A DNA stretch of 64,000 bases from Pseudoxanthomonas sp. (GTDB taxonomy: Bacteria > Pseudomonadota > Gammaproteobacteria > Xanthomonadales > Xanthomonadaceae), in assembly GCF_002863005.1 (NCBI RefSeq), contig NZ_PKDG01000018.1, positions 174,643 through 238,642 of the forward strand, in the 5' to 3' direction. A program made the translations under genes and the position numbers. Below the pieces are notes generated by a model. It did no database searches, had not been told where the DNA came from, and saw only the letters and a list, made by a program, of their open reading frames with translations. Below, piece after piece: positions 45,738 through 55,782 of this stretch. The number at the start of each line of letters is the position of its first letter. Position 1 is the stretch's first letter.

Positions 45738-47057
45738 ATGGAATCGAACAAGCAAACCCGCCAGACCATCATCCGCCTGCTGTCCAGCATGGCCAGCGCG
45801 AAGGAGATCTCGCAGTACGTCAAGCGCTTCTCGCAGCTGGACGCCAAGCGTTTCGCCGTCGTGAAGGTGGGTGGTGCCGTGCTGCGCGACGACCTGGAGT
45901 CGCTGACGTCCTCGCTGACCTTCCTGCAGGAAGTCGGCCTGACGCCCATCGTCGTGCACGGCGCGGGGCCGCAGCTGGATGAGGAAATGACGGCGGCCGG
46001 CATCACCAAACAGACCGTCAACGGCCTGCGCGTGACCACGCCCGAAGTGCTGGCGATCGTGCGCAAGGTGTTCCTGCAGCAGAACCTCGCGCTGGTCGAA
46101 GCCCTGCAGCAGGTCGGTGCACGCGCGACGTCCATCGTCTCGGGTGTGTTCGAAGCCGAGTACAAGGACCAGGCCACGTACGGCCTGGTTGGCGAGGTCA
46201 CCCGCATCAACCAAGCGCCGATCGAGGCGAGCCTGAAGGCCGGCTCCATCCCGGTCATCGCCAGCATGGGCGAAACCGTCGGCGGCCAGATCCTCAACAT
46301 CAACGCCGACTTCGCCGCCAATGAGCTGGTGCAGGTGCTGCAGCCGTACAAGATCATCTTCCTCACCGGCACCGGCGGACTGCTGGATGCGGAAGGGCGC
46401 GTGATCGATTCGATCAACCTGTCGACCGAGTACGACGAGCTGATGGCGCAGCCCTGGATCAACGGCGGCATGCGGGTGAAGATCGAGCAGATCAAGGATC
46501 TGCTGGACCGGCTGCCGCTGACCTCGTCGGTCTCCATCACCAAGCCGGCGGAGCTGGCCAAGGAACTCTTCACCCATCGCGGCTCCGGCACGCTGGTGCG
46601 CAAGGGCGAGCGCGTGCTGCGTTTCGAGGGTGGCTGGGAAGGCGTGGACCTGCCGCGGTTGAAGACGCTGATCGAATCAAGCTTCGGCCGCACGCTGCTG
46701 CCGGACTACTTCGAGCGCACCACGCCGTACCGCGTCTACATCAGCGAAAACTACCGTACCGCGCTGATCCTCACCCGCGAGGAAGGCTTTGCCTATCTCG
46801 ACAAGTTCGCCGTGCTCGACGATGCGCAGGGCGAAGGCCTGGGCCGTGCCGTGTGGCACGTGATGCGCGAGGAGAATCCTCAATTGTTCTGGCGCTCCCG
46901 CCACAACAACCAGGTCAACATCTTCTACTACGCCGAGTCCGACGGCTGCTACAAGCAGGAGAAGTGGAAGGTGTTCTGGTACGGCATCGACGGCTTCGCC
47001 GACATCGAGCGCTGCGTGGCGCATTGCCGCACGCGCCTGCCGACCTTGAAGGACTGA
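45738..47057 (+). CDS. argB: bifunctional N-acetylglutamate synthase/kinase
   Basis: Fusion protein of 439 aa: acetylglutamate kinase (amino acid kinase fold, about 1-290) plus a C-terminal GNAT acetyltransferase (about 300-439). Kinase motifs [26 protein letters not shown] and [17 protein letters not shown] part [23 protein letters not shown] and [21 protein letters not shown]. This NAGS-K layout, without a separate ArgA, is characteristic of Xanthomonadaceae and related to vertebrate NAGS. It makes and phosphorylates N-acetylglutamate. Arginine probably inhibits it. The start at 45738 has AAGAAGA upstream. Confidence 0.92.
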   Translation: MESNKQTRQTIIRLLSSMASAKEISQYVKRFSQLDAKRFAVVKVGGAVLRDDLESLTSSLTFLQEVGLTPIVVHGAGPQLDEEMTAAGITKQTVNGLRVTTPEVLAIVRKVFLQQNLALVEALQQVGARATSIVSGVFEAEYKDQATYGLVGEVTRINQAPIEASLKAGSIPVIASMGETVGGQILNINADFAANELVQVLQPYKIIFLTGTGGLLDAEGRVIDSINLSTEYDELMAQPWINGGMRVKIEQIKDLLDRLPLTSSVSITKPAELAKELFTHRGSGTLVRKGERVLRFEGGWEGVDLPRLKTLIESSFGRTLLPDYFERTTPYRVYISENYRTALILTREEGFAYLDKFAVLDDAQGEGLGRAVWHVMREENPQLFWRSRHNNQVNIFYYAESDGCYKQEKWKVFWYGIDGFADIERCVAHCRTRLPTLKD

Positions 47058-47058
47058 G

Positions 47059-47679
47059 ATGAGCGCTTCGATCCCGACGGCATGGCAGCAGGTGCCGGTC
47101 CTGACCGGCCGCCATGCGCGCCTCGAGCCGATGTCGCGCGACCATGTGGACGGCCTGCGCGCGGCGCTGGCCGGCGACGAACTGGCGGCCTTGTGGTTCA
47201 CGCAGGTGCCGAAAGCCGCGGATGCGGCGGGCTATGTGGATGCGGTGCTCGCGGCGCAGGCCGACGGCCGCGTGCTGCCGTTCGTGGTGCGGGATGCGGG
47301 CGGCCGCATCGTGGGCAGCACCCGGTTCTACGGACTGGAAGCCGACGTGCCCAAGCTCAGCATCGGCTACACCTGGTATGCGCCCGACGTACAGCGCACG
47401 GGTGTCAACACCGAGACCAAGCTGCTGCTGCTCACGCATGCCTTCGAGACACTGGGCTGCATCAGCGTGGTCTTCGAGACCAGCTGGTTCAACCATCGCT
47501 CGCGTGCGGCGATCGCCCGGCTCGGCGCAAAACAGGACGGCGTGCTGCGCAACCACAAGCGGCATGCCGACGGATCGCCGCGCGACACCGTCGTCTTCTC
47601 GATCATCGATGGCGAATGGCCGGCGGTGAAGCGCAACCTGCTGGCGAAGCTCGCCCGGCACGAACAGGATTCCCCATGA
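47059..47679 (+). CDS. GNAT-family N-acetyltransferase (RimJ/RimL-like)
   Basis: A 206-aa acetyltransferase starting 1 bp after the argB stop and overlapping argC by ATGA, so clearly part of the operon. It has the RimJ/RimL-type pattern: [21 protein letters not shown] at the N-terminus, [29 protein letters not shown] for acetyl-CoA binding, and [43 protein letters not shown] at the C-terminus. Its acceptor is unknown. It could acetylate an amino-acid intermediate of this block, but that is only suggested by position. Confidence 0.85.
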   Translation: MSASIPTAWQQVPVLTGRHARLEPMSRDHVDGLRAALAGDELAALWFTQVPKAADAAGYVDAVLAAQADGRVLPFVVRDAGGRIVGSTRFYGLEADVPKLSIGYTWYAPDVQRTGVNTETKLLLLTHAFETLGCISVVFETSWFNHRSRAAIARLGAKQDGVLRNHKRHADGSPRDTVVFSIIDGEWPAVKRNLLAKLARHEQDSP

Positions 47680-48638
47680 GCACCACCAAGACCGTCGGCA
47701 TCGTCGGCGCCCGCGGCCATACGGGCGCCGAGTTGATCCGCCTGATCGCCCGCCATCCGCACCTTGAGCTGGCGTTCGTGTCCTCGCGCGAGCTGGATGG
47801 GCAGAAGGTCAGCGACCACATTCCCGAGTTCGCAGGCGAGCTGCGCTACGAGAACCTGAGCCACGAGCAGGTCGGTGGCAAAGGCGCGGATGCCGTGATC
47901 CTGGCGCTGCCCAACGGCAAGGCGGCCGAGCTGGTTGCCGCCATCGATGCACAGGCGCCGGACACCGTGGTGGTCGACCTGTCGGCGGATTTCCGCTTCG
48001 ACCAGCATTGGTACTACGGCCTGCCTGAACTGACCCGGCAGCGGTACGCCGGCGAGAAGCGCATCAGCAATCCCGGTTGCTATGCCACCGCCATGCAGTT
48101 GGCGATCGCGCCGCTGCTCGGTCGCCTGGCGGGTCCGCCGCAATGTTTCGGCGTGTCCGGTTATTCCGGCGCCGGAACCTCGCCGTCGGACAAGAACAAC
48201 ACCGACCTGCTGCGCGACAACCTGATGCCCTACGCGTTGACGGACCACATGCACGAGCGCGAGGTCAGCCGCCACCTGGGTCTGCCCGTCGAATTCATGC
48301 CGCATGTCGCGCCGCACTTCCGTGGCATCACGATGACGGTCAACCTGTGGCTGCAGCAACCGGCGAAGATCGAAGACATCCGTGCGCTCTACCGCGATCG
48401 CTATGCGGCCGAACCGTTGATCCGGGTGCTGGACGAGGCGCCGTGGGTCAGCCGCATCGCCGGCCGGCATGGCGTCGAGATCGGCGGCTTCACCCTGGCG
48501 CCGGGCGGCAAGCGCCTGGTGGTGGTCGCGACGCTCGACAACCTGCTTAAGGGCGCGGCGACGCAGGCGATGCAGAACCTCAACCTCGCGTTCGGATTCG
48601 ACGAACGCGACAGCATTCCGCAGGAGACGACGGCATGA
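47676..48638 (+). CDS. argC: N-acetyl-gamma-glutamyl-phosphate reductase
   Basis: NADPH-dependent reductase, 320 aa, making N-acetylglutamate semialdehyde. Rossmann start [23 protein letters not shown], catalytic Cys135 in [13 protein letters not shown], and HRHxxE-like downstream region [16 protein letters not shown]. The start ATG 47676 overlaps the GNAT stop, and its own stop overlaps argH. Confidence 0.94.
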   Translation: MSTTKTVGIVGARGHTGAELIRLIARHPHLELAFVSSRELDGQKVSDHIPEFAGELRYENLSHEQVGGKGADAVILALPNGKAAELVAAIDAQAPDTVVVDLSADFRFDQHWYYGLPELTRQRYAGEKRISNPGCYATAMQLAIAPLLGRLAGPPQCFGVSGYSGAGTSPSDKNNTDLLRDNLMPYALTDHMHEREVSRHLGLPVEFMPHVAPHFRGITMTVNLWLQQPAKIEDIRALYRDRYAAEPLIRVLDEAPWVSRIAGRHGVEIGGFTLAPGGKRLVVVATLDNLLKGAATQAMQNLNLAFGFDERDSIPQETTA

Positions 48639-49927
48639 GCGACCTGTTGTGGCAGAAGCCCGGCGTGGCAGTGGATGCGGAGATCCAGCGTTTCCTGGCC
48701 GGCGACGACGTGGTGCTGGACCGCGAGTTCTTCCTGCACGACATCCAGGCCAGCACGGCGCATGCCGAAGGCCTGCAGCGCATCGGCATCTTGTCCGGCG
48801 ACGAGCTGGCGGGCCTCAAGCGCGAACTGGCGTTGCTGGCGGACGATTTCCGTCGCGGCGACTTCGTCCTGGACGAACGCTACGAAGACGGCCACTCCGC
48901 CATCGAGGCCCGGCTGACCGAGCGGCTGGGCGATGCAGGCCGCAAGATCCATACCGGCCGCAGCCGCAACGACCAGATCCTGGTCGCCACGCGCCTGTGG
49001 CTGAAGGAGAAGCTGGCGCGCGTGGCCGTGCTGTCGCGCGAGATCGCCAAGGTCGCACTGGACCGCGCGCAGGCCGAGCGCGGGCTGCCTCTTCCCGGGT
49101 ACACCCACATCCAGCGTGCCGTCGTCTCGTCGGCCGGGATGTGGTGGGCTGGCTGGGCGGAGGCGTTCATCGACAACGCGGTCCGTGCGCGTGACACGCT
49201 CCAACTGGTCGACGCGAATCCGCTCGGCACGGCCGCCGGTTATGGCGTCAACCTGAAGCTGGACCGCGAGCACACCACCGCCGCGCTCGGCTTCGCGCGC
49301 ATGCAGGTCAGTCCCATCTACGCACAGCTCTCGCGCGGCAAGTTCGAGCTGGCCGCGCTCGAGGCGCTGGGCGGCGCGACCCTGGACCTGCGCCGCATCG
49401 CCTGGGACCTGTCGCTGTTCACCAGCGCGGAATTCGGCTTCGTCGCGCTGCCTGCGCAGTACACGACGGGCAGTTCGATCATGCCGAACAAGCGCAATCC
49501 CGACGTCATCGAACTGATGCGCGCCACCCACGCCAGCGTGGCGGCGGCGCGCACGGAGATCGAGCAGTTGCTGTCGTTGCCGTCGGGGTACCACCGCGAT
49601 CTGCAAGCCAGCAAGGGCGCGATCTTCCATGGCTTCGGACGCGGCCTGCCGGCGCTGGAACTGCTGCCTGCGCTGCTGGCCAACCTCGAATGGCGCGAGG
49701 ACCGGCTGCGTGCCGGGATAGATTCCGGCATGTACGCCACCGATGTCGCCGTCGAGGCCGCAGTGGCCGGCGTCCCGTTCCGCGAGGCCTACAAGGCGGC
49801 CGCAGCATCGGCCGACAGCGCGGGGCAGGGACGCACGCCGGAAGGCAGCCTCGCCGCGCGCGTGTCGCCCGGTGCGGCCGCCGATCTGCGCCTCGATGAA
49901 CTGCTCGCCCGCTGGGACGCGCTGTGA
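48635..49927 (+). CDS. argH: argininosuccinate lyase
   Basis: Fumarase/aspartase-superfamily lyase, 430 aa, releasing arginine and fumarate from argininosuccinate. Signature loop [19 protein letters not shown] near residue 275; earlier [14 protein letters not shown] and [17 protein letters not shown]. It starts with ATGA overlap after argC and ends in a GTGA overlap with the YciI-like gene. Confidence 0.95.
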   Translation: MSDLLWQKPGVAVDAEIQRFLAGDDVVLDREFFLHDIQASTAHAEGLQRIGILSGDELAGLKRELALLADDFRRGDFVLDERYEDGHSAIEARLTERLGDAGRKIHTGRSRNDQILVATRLWLKEKLARVAVLSREIAKVALDRAQAERGLPLPGYTHIQRAVVSSAGMWWAGWAEAFIDNAVRARDTLQLVDANPLGTAAGYGVNLKLDREHTTAALGFARMQVSPIYAQLSRGKFELAALEALGGATLDLRRIAWDLSLFTSAEFGFVALPAQYTTGSSIMPNKRNPDVIELMRATHASVAAARTEIEQLLSLPSGYHRDLQASKGAIFHGFGRGLPALELLPALLANLEWREDRLRAGIDSGMYATDVAVEAAVAGVPFREAYKAAAASADSAGQGRTPEGSLAARVSPGAAADLRLDELLARWDAL

Positions 49928-50181
49928 TCCGCTACCTTGTCATGGCGATGCGTCGCCCGTCGTTCGACGACGCGGTGATCGCACCGCATCTCGCGTTTCT
50001 CGACGAACTGCGTGCGACCGGGCAGCTGGAAATGACCGGTGGCTTCAGCGACAGGAGCGGCGGCGCCTATGTGCTGGTGAATGTCGCCTCGCTGGATGAG
50101 GCCAAGGCGATCGCCGCGCGCGATCCCCTGGCGCTGACCGATACGTCAGACCTGACGGTTTACGAATGGAACACCCGCTGA
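49924..50181 (+). CDS. YCII-related protein
   Basis: An 85-aa YciI/ferredoxin-like alpha-beta protein ([69 protein letters not shown]). Family members have a conserved His-Asp dyad of uncertain activity. GTG start overlaps the argH stop, so it is translationally coupled and sits between arginine and proline genes. Role in this pathway unknown. Confidence 0.85.
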   Translation: MIRYLVMAMRRPSFDDAVIAPHLAFLDELRATGQLEMTGGFSDRSGGAYVLVNVASLDEAKAIAARDPLALTDTSDLTVYEWNTR

Positions 50182-50190
50182 GCTGATCCG

Positions 50191-51339
50191 ATGACCCTCG
50201 CCACGCCGCCACCGTTCACCGAACAACCGTTGCCGGCCTGGCGTCGCGCCGTGCTCAAGGTGGGCAGCAGCCTGCTGGCGGCGGAAGGCGAGGGGCTCAG
50301 TCCGCGCCACGCGCTGAACCTGGCGCAATTCGTGTCGTCCAGCATTGCAGCCGGGCGCGAAGTCGTCATCGTCTCGTCCGGTGCGGTGGCCGCGGGCCGC
50401 GGCCTGCTGCATCGCAAGCCGCAGTCCGGCGTCGCGATGGCGGAACGCCAGGCGCTGGCCGCGCTGGGGCAGGCACAGCTGATCGCCTTGTGGCAGCGCT
50501 TCTTCGATCGCCCGGTGGCGCAGGTACTGTTGACCCACGACGATCTGCGCAACCGTCGCCGCTACCTCAATGCGCGCGCCACGCTGCAGGCGCTGCTGGC
50601 CCTGGGCGCACTGCCGGTGATCAACGAGAACGACACCGTCTCCGTCGATGAACTGAAGCTCGGCGACAACGACAACCTCGCCGCGGTCGTGGCCGCGCTG
50701 GTCGATGCCGATGCCTTGTTCATCGCCACCGACATCGATGGCTTCTACACCGCCAACCCGCGCACGCACGCCGATGCGCAGCCGATCCTGGAGGTAGAAG
50801 CGCTGACGCCGGCCTTCTTCGCCATGGCCGGCGGGGCAGGCAGTGGTGTCGGCACCGGCGGTATGCACACCAAGCTCGAGGCGGCGGCCAAGGCGGCGGC
50901 CGCCGGCATCGAGACGTTCCTGTTCAACGGCACGCAGGCGGCCACGCTGTCTGCGCTGACGCGTGGCGCGTTGCTCGGTACACGCTTCCGTCCGGCACAG
51001 AACCGGCTGGCGGCCCGCAAGTATTGGTTGCGCAACGTGCCGGTGGAAGCGGGGGCCATCGTGGTCGACGCGGGCGCGGCGATCGCCATGGGCCAGAAGG
51101 GCGCGTCGCTGCTGCCTGGCGGCGTGGCGACCGCCGAGGGCGACTTCCGGCGCGGCGACATGGTCGAACTGATGCTGCGCGATGACACCGGCGACCGTCG
51201 CATCGCGCGTGGTGTCAGCCAGTATTCCGCGGTCGACATCCGCCGCATCGCACGCCGCCATTCGCGGGAGATCGAAGGCATCCTTGGCTATACCTACGGT
51301 GAAAACGTCGTCCATCGCGACGACCTGGTGCTGTTGTGA
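50191..51339 (+). CDS. proB: glutamate 5-kinase
   Basis: First enzyme of proline synthesis, 382 aa: amino-acid-kinase domain (about 15-270; VLKVGSSLLAAEGEGL, INENDTVSVDELKLGDNDNLAAVVAAL, GTGGMHTKLEAA) plus C-terminal PUA domain (about 285-370; AGAIVVDAGAAIAMGQKGASLLPGGV). Feedback by proline is a family property. Starts 9 bp after the YciI-like gene. A long palindrome separates it from proA. Confidence 0.95.
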   Translation: MTLATPPPFTEQPLPAWRRAVLKVGSSLLAAEGEGLSPRHALNLAQFVSSSIAAGREVVIVSSGAVAAGRGLLHRKPQSGVAMAERQALAALGQAQLIALWQRFFDRPVAQVLLTHDDLRNRRRYLNARATLQALLALGALPVINENDTVSVDELKLGDNDNLAAVVAALVDADALFIATDIDGFYTANPRTHADAQPILEVEALTPAFFAMAGGAGSGVGTGGMHTKLEAAAKAAAAGIETFLFNGTQAATLSALTRGALLGTRFRPAQNRLAARKYWLRNVPVEAGAIVVDAGAAIAMGQKGASLLPGGVATAEGDFRRGDMVELMLRDDTGDRRIARGVSQYSAVDIRRIARRHSREIEGILGYTYGENVVHRDDLVLL

Positions 51340-51366
51340 GGCACGTCCATCGCGCATCCGATGTCT

Positions 51367-51446
51367 TTGTAGGAGCGCCCTCGGGCGCGATGCTCCAGCC
51401 CGGGATTCCAGATCGGAAAGCATCGCGCCCGAGGGCGCTCCTACAA
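51367..51446. repeat. long perfect inverted repeat between proB and proA
   Basis: Arms of about 29 bp (51367-51395 and 51418-51446; GTAGGAGCGCCCTCGGGCGC core) are perfectly complementary around a short loop. The same GTAGGAGCG end is shared with the GTCGCGA family, but the inner sequence differs (GCCCTCGGGCGCGATGCT). Confidence 0.9.
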
Positions 51447-51486
51447 GGCCATGGGTTCCATGACCGATCCTGAGCAAGGAAATCGC

Positions 51487-52752
51487 ATGACCGACATCAA
51501 GACGCTGGCCCTGCAATGTCGCGACGCAGCGACGGCCATCGCATCCCTGCCGACGGAAGGGAAGAACACCCTGTTGCGTGCGATGGCCGATGCTCTGCTG
51601 GCCGATGAAGCCGCGATCCTGGCTGCCAATGCACGCGATCTCGCGGCGGCGTCGGCGAAAGGCATCGGCAGCGCCATGCTGGATCGCCTGCGTCTGGATG
51701 CCGCACGCCTGCAGGGCATCGCCGCCGCCGTGCGCGAAGTGGCGGACCTGCCGGACCCCGTCGGGCAGGTGACCCGTGCCTACGACCGGCCCAACGGCAT
51801 CCATGTGGAGCGCGTGCGCGTGCCGCTCGGCGTGATCGCGATGATCTACGAGGCGCGGCCGAACGTCACCGCGGATGCGGCGGCGCTGTGCCTGAAGGCT
51901 GGCAATGCGGTGATCCTGCGCGGCGGGTCGGAAGCGATCCATTCCAACACCGCGATCGCGGCGGCATTGAAGCGTGCGCTGCGCGAGGCCGGGTTGCCGG
52001 AGGCGGTGCTGACGCTGGTCGAGGACCTGCGGCGCGAGACCATCCTGGAGTTGATCCAGCTCAGCGATGTGATCGACCTGGTCATTCCACGCGGCGGCGA
52101 AGGGCTGATCCGGTTCGTCGCGGAACACGCACGCGTGCCGGTGATCAAGCACTACAAGGGCGTCTGCCACCAATACATTGATGCGGGCGCGGACGAAGAC
52201 CTGGCGCTGGCCCTGCTGCTGGACGGCAAAGTATCGCGCCCGTCCGCCTGCAATTCGCTGGAGACGCTGCTGGTCCATCGCGATATCGCACCGACGTTCC
52301 TGCCGCGTGCGGCCGAGGCGCTGCGTGCGCGGTGTGTCGAGATTCGCGCGGATGACACGGCACGGGCACTGATGGCGGGCGCAGTGGCCGCGACCGAGGA
52401 GGACTTCGCTGCCGAGTTCCTCGATCTGGTGATCGCGGTCGGGGTGGTGGACGATCTGGACGCCGCCATCGCGCATATCCGACGCTACACGTCGGACCAC
52501 ACCGAGGTCATCGTCACCCGCGATGCAGGGCATGCGGAGACGTTCCTCAACGCATTGCGGTCAGCCGTGGTGATGGTCAACGCCTCGTCGCGCTTCTCGG
52601 ATGGTGGCGAGCTCGGGCTGGGTGCTGAGATCGGCATTTCCACCACGCGCCTGCATTCCTATGGCCCGATGGGACTAGAGGCGCTGACGGTGGAGCGTTT
52701 CGTCGTGCGAGGGGAAGGGCAGGTGCGGCATCCGGATCTGCTGACTGGTTAG
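51487..52752 (+). CDS. proA: gamma-glutamyl phosphate reductase
   Basis: Aldehyde-dehydrogenase-fold reductase, 421 aa, making glutamate semialdehyde for proline. [36 protein letters not shown] is the ProA signature; the catalytic Cys is Cys255 in [18 protein letters not shown] 51487 has AAGGAA upstream; earlier in-frame ATGs at 51451 and 51460 lie against the palindrome. Last gene of the arg-pro block; a low-GC island follows. Confidence 0.94.
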   Translation: MTDIKTLALQCRDAATAIASLPTEGKNTLLRAMADALLADEAAILAANARDLAAASAKGIGSAMLDRLRLDAARLQGIAAAVREVADLPDPVGQVTRAYDRPNGIHVERVRVPLGVIAMIYEARPNVTADAAALCLKAGNAVILRGGSEAIHSNTAIAAALKRALREAGLPEAVLTLVEDLRRETILELIQLSDVIDLVIPRGGEGLIRFVAEHARVPVIKHYKGVCHQYIDAGADEDLALALLLDGKVSRPSACNSLETLLVHRDIAPTFLPRAAEALRARCVEIRADDTARALMAGAVAATEEDFAAEFLDLVIAVGVVDDLDAAIAHIRRYTSDHTEVIVTRDAGHAETFLNALRSAVVMVNASSRFSDGGELGLGAEIGISTTRLHSYGPMGLEALTVERFVVRGEGQVRHPDLLTG

Positions 52753-52883
52753 CCCGGGCTCACAGCAACATCGGTCTTGCCTACCTCCCAGCCCTCAAAG
52801 CCCTGTCGTCGCAACAAACTGTGAGAACCGAGGTCGCAGCTCCTGCGAACGGCCCGCACTAGGCTTGTCGCCGGGTAGGACAG

Positions 52884-53621
52884 ATGCGGTCCCAATTCGA
52901 TAGACTCGCTGCTATGGGCATCCCGATGCATTTGCAAGCAAACTTTGGAGTAGGCATCTACTCCTTTGCCGATGCTGCGCGCTTTATTGGTGGGGAGGCT
53001 CGCGATCTTCGTCGCTGGATGCTAGGCCATACAGCTACGCGAAACGGAGAAAAGCACAGCTACGCACCTTTGTGGACACCTCAGCTAGCTGCAACTGACA
53101 TTGAGGGTGTTGGGTTCCGCGACCTCATTGAGTTGCGATTTATCCGAACATTTGTTGCATCCGGTGTTCCGCTTAACCTGATACGGAACACTATTGAAGA
53201 GTTGCGCGAGCGACTGGGTAATGAGTATCCGTTTACAAGCACGGCATTCAAGACTGATGGCAGGCGCATTTTCATGGAGATGCTGGACGACAATGGTGAC
53301 CAAGCACTGGTCGATGTCGTAAAGCGTCAGAATGTTATGGGCAAGGTGATCGGCCCTTCCCTTCGTGAGGGCATCGAACTGAGCGTGGATGACGAGGCAA
53401 CTCGCTGGTACCCGGTTTCTCGCTCTAAGGCCGTTGTGTTTGATCCGCAGCGCAGTTTCGGACATCCGATTCTGTCCGAGTCCGGTGTCCCAACAATCGC
53501 TGTCGTAGAAGCATTGAAGGCTGAGTGCGGTAACGTCAGTCGGGTGGCGAACCTTTACGAGATCTCAGTCGCAGCGGTTAGAAAGGCCGTAGCGTACGAG
53601 GCTCAGGTTGCGGCGGCTTGA
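52884..53621 (+). CDS. MerR/DUF433-like protein, putative antitoxin of a two-gene island
   Basis: A 245-aa protein. Residues about 20-45 (FGVGIYSFADAARFIGGEARDLRRWMLG) resemble a MerR-like helix-turn-helix; residues about 70-115 (FRDLIELRFIRTFVASGVPLNLIRNTIEEL) extend it; the C-terminal part (about 185-243, VVFDPQRSFGHPILSESGVPTIAVVEALKAECGNVSRVANLYEISVAAVRKAVAYE) matches the DUF433 pattern. DUF433 proteins pair with DUF5615 PIN-like toxins, and such a gene follows with a TTGA overlap. DNA here is only about 50 percent GC, pointing to transfer. Alternative starts at 52914 and 52926 exist. Confidence 0.75.
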   Translation: MRSQFDRLAAMGIPMHLQANFGVGIYSFADAARFIGGEARDLRRWMLGHTATRNGEKHSYAPLWTPQLAATDIEGVGFRDLIELRFIRTFVASGVPLNLIRNTIEELRERLGNEYPFTSTAFKTDGRRIFMEMLDDNGDQALVDVVKRQNVMGKVIGPSLREGIELSVDDEATRWYPVSRSKAVVFDPQRSFGHPILSESGVPTIAVVEALKAECGNVSRVANLYEISVAAVRKAVAYEAQVAAA

Positions 53622-54019
53622 AGGCGCAGATTGACGAGAACCTTCCGCCAGCCCTAGCGCGGGCGCTAAATGAGCTTGTTTCCGTAGAGGGGCACCAAGT
53701 GGTGCATGTCACCGCCTACGCGAAGGGCACGCCAGATGTGGAATTGTTTGAGCGTGCTATTGCGGACGGCGTCCAAGTCCACATCACCCATGACCACCAT
53801 CACCGCCGACCAGTGGAGCGTGAAGCTATTGCTCGACTTGGGTTGACGGTTTTTGTGTTAGCTAAGGGTTGGAATCAACTCTCTCACTACGAGAAGGCCG
53901 CGCGCCTTATTGAGTATTGGCCGTCAATCGTGACTGCTATCGAGCTTGTGAAAAGCGGTGCGATATTTCGAGTGCCAGTAAAACGCAACGGAAAACTTGA
54001 GCAGATAACGAAGCGTTGA
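53618..54019 (+). CDS. DUF5615 PIN-like protein, putative toxin
   Basis: A 133-aa PIN/Mut7-C-like protein starting KAQIDENLPPALARALNEL, with a conserved Asp-Glu at the N-terminus, DVELFERAIADG and ITHDHHHRR later, as in DUF5615 toxin-like ribonuclease-fold proteins. The TTG start overlaps the stop of the DUF433-like gene, so expression is coupled. It shares the low GC of that gene. Nuclease activity is inferred from the fold, not shown. Confidence 0.75.
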   Translation: MKAQIDENLPPALARALNELVSVEGHQVVHVTAYAKGTPDVELFERAIADGVQVHITHDHHHRRPVEREAIARLGLTVFVLAKGWNQLSHYEKAARLIEYWPSIVTAIELVKSGAIFRVPVKRNGKLEQITKR

Positions 54020-54129
54020 TCGCGCACAAGTTACCGAGTGCGCTCCACTGACCCACCCTTGGCCAAATAGATTTAGCCGTCCTTACCTCGCGAACCGTCC
54101 TTAAACCGTCAGCAGCGATCGTCCACATG

Positions 54130-54153
54130 AAAAAACCGCCACTAGGGCGGTTT
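54130..54153 (-). terminator. Rho-independent terminator of tRNA-Pro
   Basis: CCGCC-ACTAG-GGCGG with A/T flanks; on the minus strand it ends in six T, 23 bp beyond the tRNA 3' end. Confidence 0.85.
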
Positions 54154-54175
54154 CTTCGTAACACTCTGAATCTAT

Positions 54176-54252
<77 letters not shown>

Positions 54253-54398
54253 ACTGAGCGCGCCATTGTAGTGAAGGGTCCCGGCCGAGGCAAGACTTGG
54301 ATGCCGGATCCGGATCTCTGCCCGGCCGCCCCCCGTAAAAGCTGCGGGGTCTGCGGCGGCCACGTAAAATGTGCCGTTCACGAAAGCCGGAGTGTCCC

Positions 54399-55781
54399 TT
54401 GATCAAGCCCCGTACCCCGCCTGGCGTCATGGAACTGCTCCCGCGCGAGCAGATCGCCTTCCAGCGCATGCTGGACACCATCCGCCGGAACTACGAGCGC
54501 TTCGGCTTCCTGCCGGTGGAAACGCCGGTCTTCGAACTGTCCGAGACCCTGCTGACCAAGTCCGGCGGCGAGACCGAGCGCCAGGTCTATTTCGTCCAGT
54601 CGACCGGCGCCCTGGCCAAGGAAGGCGAAGGCCTGCCCGAGCTGGCCCTGCGCTTCGACCTGACCGTGCCGCTGGCCCGCTACGTGGCCGAGCACGAGCA
54701 TGAACTGACCTTCCCGTTCCGCCGCTACCAGATCCAGCGCGTCTACCGCGGCGAACGCCAGCAGCGCGGCCGCTTCCGCGAGTTCTACCAGTGCGACATC
54801 GACGTGATCGGCAAGGACGCGCTGAGCGTGCGCTTCGATGCCGAGATCCTGGCGGTGATCCACGCCGTCTTCAGCGAACTCGGAATCGGCGACTTCACCA
54901 TCCAGTTGAACAACCGCAAGCTGATGCGCGGTTTCTTCGAAGCCCAGGGCGTCACCGACGGCGAACAGCAGGCGCTGGTGCTGCGCGAAGTCGACAAGCT
55001 GGACAAGCGTGGTGCCGACTACGTGCGCGAGACGCTGACCGGCGAAGGCTTCGGCATGTCGGCCGAGGGCGTCGACCGCATCCTCGATTTCGTCGCCGTG
55101 CGCAGCACCGGCCACGCCGATGCGCTGGCCAGGCTCGACGCACTGGGGCAGGGCAGCGACACTTTCAACCAGGGCATCGCCGAACTGCGCGAAGTGCTGG
55201 ACCTCGTCAAGGCACTGGGCGTACCGGAAAGTGCGTACTGCCTGAATTTCTCCATCGCACGCGGCCTGGATTACTACACCGGCACCGTCTACGAGACGCA
55301 GCTGGATGGCTACCCGCAGATCGGCTCGATCTGCTCCGGCGGCCGCTACGAAGACCTCGCCAGCCACTACACCAAGTCGAAGCTGCCGGGCGTGGGCATC
55401 TCGATCGGGCTGACCCGCCTTTTCTGGCAGCTGCGCGAAGCCGGCCTGATCGCGGGCAGCGACGAGAGCAGCGTGCAGGCGATGGTCGCGCTGATGGACG
55501 ATGGCCAGCTGGCCGGATCGCTCGACATCGCGCGCCGCCTGCGTGCGGCGGGCATCAACACCGAAGTGCAGATGGAGAGCCGCAAGCTGGCCAAGCAGTT
55601 CCAGTACGCTTCGCGGGCCGGCATCCGCTTCGTGGTGCTGGCCGGCGAGGACGAACTCGCGCGCGGCGTGGTGACGGTCAAGGACCTGCTGCGCGAGCAG
55701 CAGTTCGACGTGAAGCGCGAGGAACTGGCCAGCAGCCTGAAGGTCGAGCTGGAACAGGCCCGCGCACTGGCGGGACGCTGA
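54399..55781 (+). CDS. hisS: histidyl-tRNA synthetase
   Basis: Class II synthetase, 460 aa. Motif 2 region [32 protein letters not shown], histidine-A motif [11 protein letters not shown] and motif 3 near [15 protein letters not shown]. The TTG start at 54399 gives [17 protein letters not shown], the family N-terminus, with GGAG about 8 bp upstream; upstream in-frame codons back to 54369 are not conserved-looking. A TAAAAT -10-like box is at about 54364. The ammonia-lyase gene follows after 1 bp. Confidence 0.94.
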   Translation: MIKPRTPPGVMELLPREQIAFQRMLDTIRRNYERFGFLPVETPVFELSETLLTKSGGETERQVYFVQSTGALAKEGEGLPELALRFDLTVPLARYVAEHEHELTFPFRRYQIQRVYRGERQQRGRFREFYQCDIDVIGKDALSVRFDAEILAVIHAVFSELGIGDFTIQLNNRKLMRGFFEAQGVTDGEQQALVLREVDKLDKRGADYVRETLTGEGFGMSAEGVDRILDFVAVRSTGHADALARLDALGQGSDTFNQGIAELREVLDLVKALGVPESAYCLNFSIARGLDYYTGTVYETQLDGYPQIGSICSGGRYEDLASHYTKSKLPGVGISIGLTRLFWQLREAGLIAGSDESSVQAMVALMDDGQLAGSLDIARRLRAAGINTEVQMESRKLAKQFQYASRAGIRFVVLAGEDELARGVVTVKDLLREQQFDVKREELASSLKVELEQARALAGR

Positions 55782-55782
55782 C

